Below, piece by piece: positions 46,504 through 55,540 of a stretch of DNA of 64,000 nucleotides; within the stretch, counting starts at the first letter, position 1, and each line of letters opens with the position of its first letter. The position numbers were made by a program, and so were the translations under genes. Under the pieces are notes generated by a model. It made no database searches and was not told the DNA's origin. It worked only from the letters and a program-made list of their open reading frames with translations. Source of the DNA: Dyadobacter sp. CY345 (GTDB lineage Bacteria; Bacteroidota; Bacteroidia; Cytophagales; Spirosomataceae); NCBI RefSeq assembly GCF_021502725.1, contig NZ_JAKFFS010000008.1:1-64000 (forward strand), given 5' to 3'.

Positions 46504-48006
46504 CTATTCTACCGAAGGTTTTAAAATTGTATATTTTAAACTATCAACTGTAATTCCTGAAACGGATTTAATGAATAGTTTGGACATCGGACTTTCGGGG
46601 AAGAAGATATCGGTCATCACTGTGAGTCCATTGTCGGCAAAGAGCTCTACCGAGGCTACGTCTGCAATTAATACAAGCGGAATAGTACTTTCCGTAGCAA
46701 ACCTTGGTGCTATGTGTTTTTCTCCAAAACCTTTTTCAAAATCGGTTTTACCGGATTTTGAGCGATCTATATAAAACTGATTTTTGGTTTTGTCGTAACC
46801 GACAATGACTTCGTTACCGGCTTCATTAGCCAGCACAATTGAAAAATCGGCCGTGTTTTTCGTCATTAAATCCAGTCGAAAGAGCCCGGTTTTGTTCTTT
46901 GCCTTTTCCGTCAGATCGAGCTTATTCTTCACTTTTATGTTTTTTAGTGAAAATCCCGTGCTGTCCAACACAGCCAGTTCTTTCACAGGTACTGAGGTAA
47001 GGTAAATCTCTTTCCCAACCGTTTTCAAACCCAATTCACGGGCAATGGTAGTGGCACTTCGCCACGGATCAGTCGGAACCTGATTGGCATATTGCCAATT
47101 GCTCATCCAACCCATCAGAATGTTGCGGTCACCAGTATTGGCGAAGGTAACGGCGGCATAGTTATCTGTCCCAAAATCCAGCCATTTGGTCTCTTTTGAA
47201 TTAGAAGTAAAAGTTTTACCGTCAAAATCTCCCAGGAAGTACTGACCGGCAGAACCTTTATTTGGACCACCCGGATTTATGTTTACGATCAAAACCCAGA
47301 TATCTTTTCCCTGGTGTTTAATTGGAAACAAATCAGGACATTCCCATACGCCGCCATGGCCGCCCTCGCTGGCACCAAACTCACTTTCACGGGTCCATGA
47401 TTTGAGATCAGCAGAAGAATAAAAAGTGATTCGATCCTTTGTCGCCAAAGTCATAATCCATTTTTTCTGAGCCTCAAACCATCTCACTTTCGGATCTCGG
47501 AAGTCGCTTATACCCGGATTCTGGATCACTGGATTTCCTTTATATTTGGTCCAGGTTTTACCATCATCCAGGCTGTACGCGATGCTCTGCGTTTCGTGTT
47601 TGCCCGTTTTCTGCTTTTCCTGTACAGGATCATGGTGCGTGAAAATGGCCACCATTGCATCTTTTTCAAATCCTGCTGTATTGTTTTTGTCTACAACAGC
47701 GCTTCCCGAAAATATGTAACCCAGACTATCCGGATACAAAGCGATTGCCTGCTCTTTCCACGAGATCATATCCTTGCTCGTTGCATGGCCCCAGTGCATG
47801 GGCCCCCAAATTTTGTCGTTGGGATAATATTGATAAAACAAATGATAAATCCCGTTGTGATATACCATGCCATTTGGATCGTTCATCCAGTTGGCTTTGG
47901 GTGTAAAATGAAACTGCGGACGGTATTTCTCCTTAAACTCCTGAGCCATCGCTCGCGATCCTGCCAATGCGGAAATTAGAAACAGGCAAATGATTAATTT
48001 TTTCAT
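46504..48006 (-). CDS. GH32 fructan beta-fructosidase (levanase/exo-inulinase type)
   Basis: 500 residues with a signal peptide ending at SRAMAQ. GH32 five-bladed propeller marks: nucleophile Asp43 in WMNDPNGMVYH, transition-state stabiliser in FRDP (R170-D171), and acid/base E222 in WECPDLFPI. A C-terminal beta-sandwich (about 360-500) ends with FFPESPMSKLFIKSV. It cuts terminal beta-fructofuranosyl bonds of levan, inulin or sucrose-like oligomers. It is the last gene of the fructan PUL, 114 bases after susD, with a structured spacer between. Exo action is inferred from length and usual PUL composition. Confidence 0.93.
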   Translation of the reverse strand: MKKLIICLFLISALAGSRAMAQEFKEKYRPQFHFTPKANWMNDPNGMVYHNGIYHLFYQYYPNDKIWGPMHWGHATSKDMISWKEQAIALYPDSLGYIFSGSAVVDKNNTAGFEKDAMVAIFTHHDPVQEKQKTGKHETQSIAYSLDDGKTWTKYKGNPVIQNPGISDFRDPKVRWFEAQKKWIMTLATKDRITFYSSADLKSWTRESEFGASEGGHGGVWECPDLFPIKHQGKDIWVLIVNINPGGPNKGSAGQYFLGDFDGKTFTSNSKETKWLDFGTDNYAAVTFANTGDRNILMGWMSNWQYANQVPTDPWRSATTIARELGLKTVGKEIYLTSVPVKELAVLDSTGFSLKNIKVKNKLDLTEKAKNKTGLFRLDLMTKNTADFSIVLANEAGNEVIVGYDKTKNQFYIDRSKSGKTDFEKGFGEKHIAPRFATESTIPLVLIADVASVELFADNGLTVMTDIFFPESPMSKLFIKSVSGITVDSLKYTILKPSVE

Positions 48007-48022
48007 AAATAAGGTTTGGTTG

Positions 48023-48110
48023 GGCTGTCGGCAATCACTTGTCGGCTTCCGCTAAGGTCTGTCACACGGTTGGTAATCAGCTTTTGGCGCCTGACTAATT
48101 GCTAACAGCC
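48023..48110. repeat. Inverted repeat in the susD-GH32 spacer of PUL 2
   Basis: GGCTGTCGGCAAT (48023-48035) is complementary to 48098-48110 at 11 of 13 positions, with a 62-base loop. It sits where PUL 1 has its own structured spacer (16584-16651). No T-tract follows. Confidence 0.5.
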
Positions 48111-48120
48111 AATAACTAAG

Positions 48121-49845
48121 TTAAAATCCTGGATTCTGCTTGTACAACCCTTTGGTGAAATTGATTTCTTTCTGAGGAATTGGCAGATATTCGTCTCTTC
48201 CGGCAGTGAACTTCGCTCCGTTGAGATGTGATCTGCGTGTTTTCTCTTTTGCAATGTAGGCGTTTAAGGTCGGCTCAGCAATTCCCCAGCGTACAAGGTC
48301 AAAAAAGCGGGGACTTTCCATGGCAAATTCCAGTCTTCTTTCCCACTGCAAAGCCTTTCTGGCAAAGTCCTGAGTCCAGTTGCCGGCAGTGTATGGCTTG
48401 ATGAGATAGTTACTCGGATTGTTTCCGTTTGCCAGTTTGGTGCGGTTGGTACTTTTGGCAGCCCTTTCCCGAACCTGATTGATAAGTGGCATTGCAGCCG
48501 CCTGTTGCCCCAGTTCAATGTAGGCTTCGGCTTGAAATAATAGGACATCGGCATATCGAATGATGTCAATGTTTTTTGAGGTTCCAATGAATGGCCCTTC
48601 TTTTTTGTAGCAACCGCAGTCGGCAAGTTGCTGCTCCTTCATGCTTTGAAAATAGCCATACACACCTGGATCGCGTACCCAGCTGTTGCTGAAAGGCAAA
48701 GCGGCATTGTACTTGTATGGATGGCCATCAATCCCAATGGTATGATCTACACGAGGGTCCACGGTAGCTGTTTTAAAATCAATTTCAGTACTGTTGAACG
48801 TATCAAACTTTGGGAGCCCGTTGGCGTCTGTTCCAAAAGCATTGGCCAGATTCTGAGTTGGCTGATGAAATCCGCAGCAGCCGTATTGCGGCGCACCATG
48901 TGGGTAATTCAAGCCGGTTACCGTGCTGATTCGTCCCAGGGAAGTTCCGTCATTGATGGAGTATTGAATGGCGAATACAGATTCCGGACCATTGTCAAAT
49001 CCATCCAGAAAGTTCTCAGCGAAATCGGGTTGCAGGCTATATTTTCCAGAACTGATCACCATTTGTGTCAAATCTATCACCTGCTGTAAGCGTGTTTTGT
49101 TGATGTTGGTCACTTTGTGCAGATCATCCTGCTCGTAGGCCTGATACAACCGTAATTTTGCCAGGTACGCCGCTGCCGACAGTTTACTTGCCCGTCCCAC
49201 CTGAGCCTGAGTTTCCGGCAGATTGTCCATGGCAAACTGGAAATCCTCACCAATTTTATCCCAAAGCTGATCATTTGTGAATTCTTCGTTAGAGGTTTTC
49301 AGGATGTCATCACTGGATAGATTTTCGGTGATGAAGGGTATTTTTTTAAATAACATTTTCATCATAAAATGAGAGTGCCCTCTCAAAAAGCGCAATTCGC
49401 CCAGTCTGATTTGTTTCAAAGGGAACTGCTCCTCTGAAAAAGTACTGATCGTTTTGATTGCAAAATTGGCTCTGGAAATCGCTTTGTAGAAATTTTCCCA
49501 GGTATATGGATGCATAAATCCGTCGCCCTGTTGTGCCTGCGTAAGATTATGCTGCTCATAAAAATTCACATCTGCCACATCTGCAACACCACCACCACCC
49601 TTGTAGGCGTCATCGGAGCGGACACTGCCGTACACCCACATACTCGTCATGGGCCCTATCATTTCGTCATTGCCGATTCCGGCATAGGCAGCGGTTACCA
49701 GCGCTTCCGCATTTTCAGGAGTGGAAACATTGTCTGTCGACAAAGTACCTTGTGGCTGATATTCAAGGAAATCGCTGCAAGAGGCAAAAAATAAAAGGCC
49801 GGTCAATAGCAGATGGGATGATAATATTTTCTTTTTCATGATCAT
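48121..49845 (-). CDS. SusD/RagB-family glycan-binding lipoprotein (fructan PUL)
   Basis: 574 residues. The lipoprotein signal runs to Cys23 (GLLFFASCSDFL); a second Met at residue 3 is an equally good start. The SusD fold is shown by GELRFLRGHSHFMMKMLFKK, AAYLAKLRLYQAYEQDDLHK, NIDIIRYADVLLFQAEAYIE and, at the C-terminus, QWERRLEFAMESPRFFDLVR and EYLPIPQKEINFTKG. It holds oligofructan at the cell surface for SusC. Slightly longer than the PUL 1 SusD, which is common for levan-binding relatives. It starts 38 bases after susC. Confidence 0.95.
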   Translation of the reverse strand: MIMKKKILSSHLLLTGLLFFASCSDFLEYQPQGTLSTDNVSTPENAEALVTAAYAGIGNDEMIGPMTSMWVYGSVRSDDAYKGGGGVADVADVNFYEQHNLTQAQQGDGFMHPYTWENFYKAISRANFAIKTISTFSEEQFPLKQIRLGELRFLRGHSHFMMKMLFKKIPFITENLSSDDILKTSNEEFTNDQLWDKIGEDFQFAMDNLPETQAQVGRASKLSAAAYLAKLRLYQAYEQDDLHKVTNINKTRLQQVIDLTQMVISSGKYSLQPDFAENFLDGFDNGPESVFAIQYSINDGTSLGRISTVTGLNYPHGAPQYGCCGFHQPTQNLANAFGTDANGLPKFDTFNSTEIDFKTATVDPRVDHTIGIDGHPYKYNAALPFSNSWVRDPGVYGYFQSMKEQQLADCGCYKKEGPFIGTSKNIDIIRYADVLLFQAEAYIELGQQAAAMPLINQVRERAAKSTNRTKLANGNNPSNYLIKPYTAGNWTQDFARKALQWERRLEFAMESPRFFDLVRWGIAEPTLNAYIAKEKTRRSHLNGAKFTAGRDEYLPIPQKEINFTKGLYKQNPGF

Positions 49846-49883
49846 TTAAATTTGATATTTGGTTGGAAACCAGACAGAAATTT

Positions 49884-52800
49884 TTAGAAATTAACATTGA
49901 CGCCAAAAGTGAAAACCCTGGGTACCGGAATGACATTCACGTCGATTCGTTCAGGATCCGGACCTTTGAAGCCTTTGCTTTTGATCCAGAAAAGGTTTTC
50001 TGCCATCACGTAAAGTCTTAGTCTTTCCAGTCCGACTTTACCAATCGGCAGGTCTTTCAGCGTATATCCGGCTTGGATATTACGTAGTTTGAAGTATGAG
50101 GTGTTCACATTGAAATAGTCAGAAGTCCTCGTTTCTCCGTTGCCATCGGAAAGTGTCAGAGCGGGAATCCGGGAACTGGTATTGCTTGGCGACCAGGCAT
50201 CAAATACACCCGGGCCTACATTGTCACGCCCTCTTATAAAATCGTTGTAGAACGTGTAGGGATCAAATCCTGTTCTGCCTGCAATGCCCGATCCGAAGAA
50301 AGAAAAATCGAAATTCTTGTAGCCAAGATCAATCCGTAAACTGTACTCAAGACCGGGCAGAGAGGTTCCAAAAAATTCCTGATCTAATGTGTTGATCACT
50401 CCGTCATCGTTTAGATCTACATAACGAATCCGTCCCGGACCAGCGCCAACCTGAGTGGCATGCGCGTCTACTTCCGCCTGACTCTGAAACAAACCGTCTG
50501 TGCGGTATCCAAAAAGATCCAGCTGCGAACGGCCAATGATCGTAGTGACCGCGTTTCCGGCAAAGGCCGAACGAACTTCTTCCGGTAAGACCGTTATTTT
50601 ATCTCTGAAACGGGCGAAGTTGGTGAATATGCTGTAAGTAAAATCGCCTTTTGGTTTTCCATAATAACCCAGAGAAAGTTCGAAACCCTTGTTCGTTTTG
50701 GTAGCTCCGTTGACAAATTTTAGTTGCCCTTCGCCTACCGCAGCTGCCACCGGAGGCTTGATGAGAATGTCGCTGGTTTCACGTGTGAAATAATCCAGAG
50801 ATCCTATAATGCTTCCATCAAACAATCCAAAATCAAGTCCCACATTCAGTTCGTTAGTCGTTTCCCATTTGAGTGCCAGGTTTGGAGCTTGTGTAGAAAC
50901 GAAGCCGGAAGGCAGGTTTCCCGTATTGGCACCGTTCAGATCGTACGCTGTTCCAATATTCCAGTATTGGTCGAAGAAGGGGTTGTGGCCGTTAGGAACC
51001 TGTGAAGCTCTGGTTCCGTAACGAGGCTCAAAAAGTCCGAAGCGTGCAAGGTCACCAATATCCTGATTGCCTACACGGCCTGCGCCTGCTCTCAATTTTA
51101 GGGTGGTGATGGCTGAAATATTTTGCATGAAAGCTTCTTTGTCAATCTTCCATCCGGCTGATATTGCGGGGAAAATACCGTAACGATTGTCAGGCCCGAA
51201 GCGTGAGGATCCATCGCGACGAAGTGTTACCGCGGCCAGATATTTATCTGAAAATGCGTAGTCTACCCGCGCAAACTGAGACATTAGCCTGCTGCCTGTG
51301 GAGGTTCCGAAACTATTGGCGTTACCAGATCCCGCACTGAGAACAAAGAAATCTTCTGTCTGAACGGCAAAATTTTCCTTGTAAGCGATCACATCGTTAA
51401 GGTCATCTTTGATGGATTCGATTCCGGCCAGTAGCTTAAACTGGTGTTTGCCGGTTGTGAAATTATAACGGGCAGTATTGGACCAGGTGAGACTCAGAAA
51501 CTTATTGTTGTTGAGGGTAAGATTGTTAAGTGTTCGTGCAATAAATCCTTCCTGATAAGATTGCTCAATGTTTTTGTTGGCAAATCCGGCATTGTCCATT
51601 CCCAGGGAAGATCTGATGAACAGGTTTTTAACCGGCTCTATTTCAGTAAAAATGTTGCCAAATAGGAATGTCCTTTTGGTGTTGTCCCAGCGGTTGATGT
51701 ACTGCATGTGCAAAGGATTGTTGCGGTCCGAGTAACCTGAACCCACCGGACCAGCGAATTTTCCATCCAGTGAATAAACCGGTATGGTTGGTGCCAGCGT
51801 AATGGCTAGTCCGGGTGTTGCCGCTCCACCCAGGTCGGTAGCGATAAGGGTTTCTTTGGACGAAACCATCTGAGAATTTACGCCAAATTTAACACGGTCG
51901 TTTAAAATACTGGTCGCTGCATTAATACGTCCCGAAATCCGGCTGTAATTGGTGTGTTTAAGCATACCGGAATTGCTGATGTATCCCAGGTTGATTAGCA
52001 AGGAGGAATTTTTGGTCCCACCCGAAAGTGTGAGGTCATTGTTGCTGACATAGCCCGTTTTATACATTTCTTTCTGCCAATCGGTATCTCCGGCTGGCGT
52101 GTTAGGGTCACCACCCACCAACGGTTTTACGCTTATGCTGTTCAGTACAGGATTGCTGAAATCCCTGTTCCAGTTAAAATCATAGATTTCACCATAACCC
52201 GATGCCGGATCTACGCCATCGTTTACAGACGCCTGCCAAAGCGCCCGTCCACGATCTGCGGCGTTGAGCATTTTAAAGCGCTGTGGCTTCTCTGATTGGG
52301 AGGAAATACTCGAATTGAACTGCACATTGATTTTTCCATTGGTATCTCCGCCATTGTTGGTCGTGACAATGATCACACCGTTGGAAGCCCTGGATCCATA
52401 AATAGAAGAAGCGGAGGCATCTTTCAAAACCTGAACGGATTTAATAGCGCTTGAATTGAGACTCTGAAATACCTGTGAGCGTTTAGTTGGCACACCGTCG
52501 ATCACATAAAGCGGATCGGTATTTCCCAGCGTATTCACTCCGCGGATCAGAATACGGCTGTTGTCACCTGAAGGCGTTCCTGTTTTTTCAACATACAATC
52601 CCGGAACGCGACCCTGAAGTGCCTGCATGGGGTTTCCGGAACTTGTGTTTTTGATAGGTTCCAGATCCACCACCACCACAGCGCCGGTGAGATCTTCCTT
52701 ACGCGAACTCGTATAACCCACCACAACGACTTCGTTCAGGCTTTTTGAGTCATATTCCAGTGCCACATCCACAACGGATCTGTTGTCCACAGTCACTTCT

Positions 52801-53042
52801 TTTGCTTGCATGCCTACATAAGAGAAAACGAGGGTAGCATTGGATGAAACCAGGATCGAATATTTCCCGTCTACATCTGTTACAGCGCCCACTGTGGTGC
52901 CTTTTTCCAGAATACTTACACCCGGAAGAGCATCTCCGTCAGTGGCTTTTACGGTTCCTTTTACGGTAACCATGGTTTGTGCCAAGGTTATTTGCAAGGA
53001 ACATAAGATGGTCAGTGCCATCACAAGTAGTCTTTTGCTCAT
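49884..53042 (-). CDS. SusC/RagA-family TonB-linked outer membrane transporter (fructan PUL)
   Basis: 1052 residues. Signal peptide (LLVMALTILCSLQITLAQ), carboxypeptidase-regulatory-like domain (VKGTVKATDGDALPGVSILE), the signature LNEVVVVGYTSS near residue 105, plug domain (ILIRGVNTLGNTDPLYVIDG, VLKDASASSIYGSRASNGV) and a long barrel ending in aromatic NVNF. It imports fructo-oligosaccharides across the outer membrane with TonB energy. It starts 6 bases after the fructokinase gene ends, so kinase and transporter share one transcript. Confidence 0.96.
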   Translation of the reverse strand: MSKRLLVMALTILCSLQITLAQTMVTVKGTVKATDGDALPGVSILEKGTTVGAVTDVDGKYSILVSSNATLVFSYVGMQAKEVTVDNRSVVDVALEYDSKSLNEVVVVGYTSSRKEDLTGAVVVVDLEPIKNTSSGNPMQALQGRVPGLYVEKTGTPSGDNSRILIRGVNTLGNTDPLYVIDGVPTKRSQVFQSLNSSAIKSVQVLKDASASSIYGSRASNGVIIVTTNNGGDTNGKINVQFNSSISSQSEKPQRFKMLNAADRGRALWQASVNDGVDPASGYGEIYDFNWNRDFSNPVLNSISVKPLVGGDPNTPAGDTDWQKEMYKTGYVSNNDLTLSGGTKNSSLLINLGYISNSGMLKHTNYSRISGRINAATSILNDRVKFGVNSQMVSSKETLIATDLGGAATPGLAITLAPTIPVYSLDGKFAGPVGSGYSDRNNPLHMQYINRWDNTKRTFLFGNIFTEIEPVKNLFIRSSLGMDNAGFANKNIEQSYQEGFIARTLNNLTLNNNKFLSLTWSNTARYNFTTGKHQFKLLAGIESIKDDLNDVIAYKENFAVQTEDFFVLSAGSGNANSFGTSTGSRLMSQFARVDYAFSDKYLAAVTLRRDGSSRFGPDNRYGIFPAISAGWKIDKEAFMQNISAITTLKLRAGAGRVGNQDIGDLARFGLFEPRYGTRASQVPNGHNPFFDQYWNIGTAYDLNGANTGNLPSGFVSTQAPNLALKWETTNELNVGLDFGLFDGSIIGSLDYFTRETSDILIKPPVAAAVGEGQLKFVNGATKTNKGFELSLGYYGKPKGDFTYSIFTNFARFRDKITVLPEEVRSAFAGNAVTTIIGRSQLDLFGYRTDGLFQSQAEVDAHATQVGAGPGRIRYVDLNDDGVINTLDQEFFGTSLPGLEYSLRIDLGYKNFDFSFFGSGIAGRTGFDPYTFYNDFIRGRDNVGPGVFDAWSPSNTSSRIPALTLSDGNGETRTSDYFNVNTSYFKLRNIQAGYTLKDLPIGKVGLERLRLYVMAENLFWIKSKGFKGPDPERIDVNVIPVPRVFTFGVNVNF

Positions 53043-53048
53043 AATAAT

Positions 53049-53936
53049 TTATTGTTTAATTTTAAGAAAATCATCAAGTTCTGACTCGGAAATGTTCGGT
53101 GTCGCGCCGGAATACGAGGCGACCAAAGCGCCAACGGCACATGCTTTTTTCAGTGCTGAAGAGATGGGAGAGCCACATACATATTCTTTAAGGAACATGG
53201 CCAAAAAGGAATCCCCGCTGCCAATGGTGTCCTGCACTTCTACCTCATATCCGCCTTGTGTATGAAAGCCTTCACTGGAAAGAACCAAGGCTCCGTCAGC
53301 ACCGAGCGTTACACAAACCAGTTTCAGGTTGAAGCGTTCATAGAGAAATTTCATTTGCGTTTCGACTTCCGGCTGTATCCCGAACCAGCCGCAAACGGTA
53401 TTGAGCTCATGCTCGTTTACCTTTACAATGTCGGCTTGTTGCAGCAGGTATTCTGTGGTTGCTCTGTCAAGATGCGGAGGACGGATATTGACGTCGAACA
53501 CTTTTAGTTTTGCAACTTTCAGCAAGTCAAAAAGCGTTTCCCGGGATTGCTGGCTGCGAACAGAAAGCGTACCGTATACAAACACGTCTGAATCTTTAAC
53601 CAATTGCTGGTTTTCAGGCGTCGTCATAATGTAATCCCAGGCTACTGGCTGCACGATTTTGTAAGTAACCTCGGTTTTGTCGGTCAGATTTACTTTCACA
53701 ATACCGGTAAGATGTGTGATGCCGGTTTGAATAAAGGTCGTATTAAATCCCTGGTTGTTAAGATAATCCATGAGCTCCACGCCCAGATCGTCGTCTCCAA
53801 CGCGACTAATGAAAGCGGGATTCATGCCGAAGTTTTTGAGATGAATGGCTACATTCATGGGCGCTCCGCCAGGTTGTTTACCAGAAGGCAGCATATCCCA
53901 AAGCATCTCCCCAAAAACGGTTATTTTAGGTTTCAT
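53049..53936 (-). CDS. PfkB-family carbohydrate kinase, probable fructokinase
   Basis: 295 residues. The N-terminus TVFGEMLWDMLPSGKQPGGAPMNVA is the typical fructokinase opening (GE..wD.lP.g...GGAp.NvA). The C-terminal motif DTIGSGDSFLAMF holds the catalytic base Asp near residue 240; the usual GAGD is GSGD here. It phosphorylates imported fructose with ATP in the cytoplasm. Position between the MFS sugar porter (13 bases upstream) and susC (6 bases downstream) in a GH32 locus supports fructose as substrate. Regulation would follow the upstream sensor. Confidence 0.9.
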   Translation of the reverse strand: MKPKITVFGEMLWDMLPSGKQPGGAPMNVAIHLKNFGMNPAFISRVGDDDLGVELMDYLNNQGFNTTFIQTGITHLTGIVKVNLTDKTEVTYKIVQPVAWDYIMTTPENQQLVKDSDVFVYGTLSVRSQQSRETLFDLLKVAKLKVFDVNIRPPHLDRATTEYLLQQADIVKVNEHELNTVCGWFGIQPEVETQMKFLYERFNLKLVCVTLGADGALVLSSEGFHTQGGYEVEVQDTIGSGDSFLAMFLKEYVCGSPISSALKKACAVGALVASYSGATPNISESELDDFLKIKQ

Positions 53937-53949
53937 ATAAATTGAAAGA

Positions 53950-55272
53950 TTAATGTAGAATCATTGTTTTGTCAGTGCGTTCCAGAGAGGTACCTTTTGT
54001 TTCCGGCATGATGCGCCATACAAAAATCAGCTGCAAGACCATCATAATTGCGAAAAAGGAAAAAGTGATTCCGCCGCCCAGATATTCAGAAATGATCGGG
54101 AAGGAAAAGGCAATAATAGCGGCCATGAACCAGTGAGTAAAGCTGCCAAGGGCCTGTCCATTTGCACGTACTTCATTTGGGAAAATTTCCGATATAAATA
54201 CCCAGATCACTGCGCCTTGGGAAAAAGCAAAAAAGGCGATGTAGACAAAAAGGAAAACAGGAACGCCGGTAAAATCCTGTATAAAAAATGCTCTTGCAAC
54301 TAATCCGAGCGTAACAATGACGCCAACCGAGCCGATTGCCATAAGCGTACGCCTGCCAAAACGATCAATGAAGTTGATGGCTAAAAGCGTAAAAGCAAAA
54401 TTGACGAAACCGATTCCGGCAGAAGAAAGAAATGCAGCTTTTGCTCCTAATCCGGTCATCTCAAAAATACGCGGACTATAATAAATAATGGCGTTAATTC
54501 CGGAAACCTGATTGAAAACAGCGAACAGAATGGCCAACATAACAGGCATTTTATATTTGGAAGAAAACAGCCGGGCAGAAGGTTTGTCCTTGGTTTCCTC
54601 CCTTGCATTCATGATGGCAAACAAGGTTTGTTCACTTGTCTCGGAATCGATGATATTGAGGATTTTCGTTGCCTGCTGTACATCACCCTTTTTCATGATA
54701 AGCCAGCGCGGACTTTCAGGAACGTAAAGTATCGCCAAAAGGAAAACCAGAGAAGGCACAGCTTGTATGCCCAGCATCCAGCGCCATGCGTTCTCGCCCA
54801 TATCCTGCATAAAATAATTAGAGAAATAAGCGATCAGTATTCCAAAAACAACGTTGAATTGAAATAGACCGACCATTTTTCCACGTGATTTGGCTGGCGA
54901 AATTTCGGAGATATACATCGGCGCAGCTACGGACGAAGCACCAACGCCCAGGCCACCAAGGAAACGGAAGAAGATGAAAACATACCAGTCGGTTGCCAGA
55001 GCAGAACCGAGTGAAGAAACCAGATACAAAACAGCAATCCAGAACAAGGTGGTTTTTCTTCCAAGCTTGTCTGCCGGAATGCCTCCGAGCATTGCGCCAA
55101 GTACGGTTCCTATAAGTGCGATGGAAACAGTGAATCCATGTTCGACCGCGGAAAGGTCCCATAAATGCTGAATGGCTTTCTCTGCTCCTGAGATAACGGC
55201 CGTGTCGAATCCGAAAAGAAACCCGCCAAGCGCAACAACGATTGACCAAACTAATACCTTACTGTTTTTCAT
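53950..55272 (-). CDS. MFS sugar porter, probable fructose/sugar transporter
   Basis: 440 residues from ATG 55272 (MKNSKVLVWSIVVALGGFLF); an upstream ATG at 55308 would add 12 residues and lies in promoter DNA. Twelve membrane helices. Sugar-porter (PF00083) marks: FGFDTAVISGAEKAI, GGIPADKLGRKTT between helices 2 and 3, PESPRWLIMKKG after helix 6, INAIIYYSPRIF, DRFGRRTL and PETKGTSLE at the end. It moves a monosaccharide across the inner membrane, likely fructose in symport with protons. First gene of the operon that continues with fructokinase, susC, susD and GH32. Confidence 0.92.
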   Translation of the reverse strand: MKNSKVLVWSIVVALGGFLFGFDTAVISGAEKAIQHLWDLSAVEHGFTVSIALIGTVLGAMLGGIPADKLGRKTTLFWIAVLYLVSSLGSALATDWYVFIFFRFLGGLGVGASSVAAPMYISEISPAKSRGKMVGLFQFNVVFGILIAYFSNYFMQDMGENAWRWMLGIQAVPSLVFLLAILYVPESPRWLIMKKGDVQQATKILNIIDSETSEQTLFAIMNAREETKDKPSARLFSSKYKMPVMLAILFAVFNQVSGINAIIYYSPRIFEMTGLGAKAAFLSSAGIGFVNFAFTLLAINFIDRFGRRTLMAIGSVGVIVTLGLVARAFFIQDFTGVPVFLFVYIAFFAFSQGAVIWVFISEIFPNEVRANGQALGSFTHWFMAAIIAFSFPIISEYLGGGITFSFFAIMMVLQLIFVWRIMPETKGTSLERTDKTMILH

Positions 55273-55273
55273 T

Positions 55274-55303
55274 GGTAGTTCTGATTTTTTTGTCAAAACT
55301 ACC
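55274..55303 (-). promoter_or_regulatory. Promoter -7 box and inverted repeat at the fructan operon start
   Basis: On the minus strand TAGTTTTG (55294-55301) fits the -7 consensus but no TTG is found 19-21 bases upstream, as expected for an activator-dependent promoter. The same DNA forms an inverted repeat (55274-55284 with 55293-55303, 10 of 11 matching) ending one base before the start codon, so it may act as an operator or as an mRNA hairpin. Confidence 0.4.
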
Positions 55304-55347
55304 ACCAACTGATGCCCGGAATAACTAAATAATATCTCAAAAAAGTT

Positions 55348-55472
55348 AAACTTTGATACGGTTGTATTTTAGAAGTATATAATAATGATAATCAGGGATT
55401 TAGCGCAATATTTAAAATTTGATACATGATTGGATCTTCAAATTTGATACATAGTGTTTAAAAATTGTATCA
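55348..55472. promoter_or_regulatory. Repeated TTTGATAC sites upstream of the fructan operon
   Basis: AAATTTGATACAT occurs twice exactly, at 55415-55427 and 55440-55452 (25 bases apart). A shorter copy AAACTTTGATAC is at 55348-55359 and an inverted partial copy TTGTATCA at 55465-55472. They lie 76-200 bases upstream of the operon start and are candidate binding sites for the AraC domain of the adjacent sensor. Confidence 0.55.
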
Positions 55473-55540
55473 TTTTTGCCGAATAGACTGAGAGGGCAAT
55501 TGAACAATTAGTAGAAAATCTTATAAGTTAATATGGCTTC

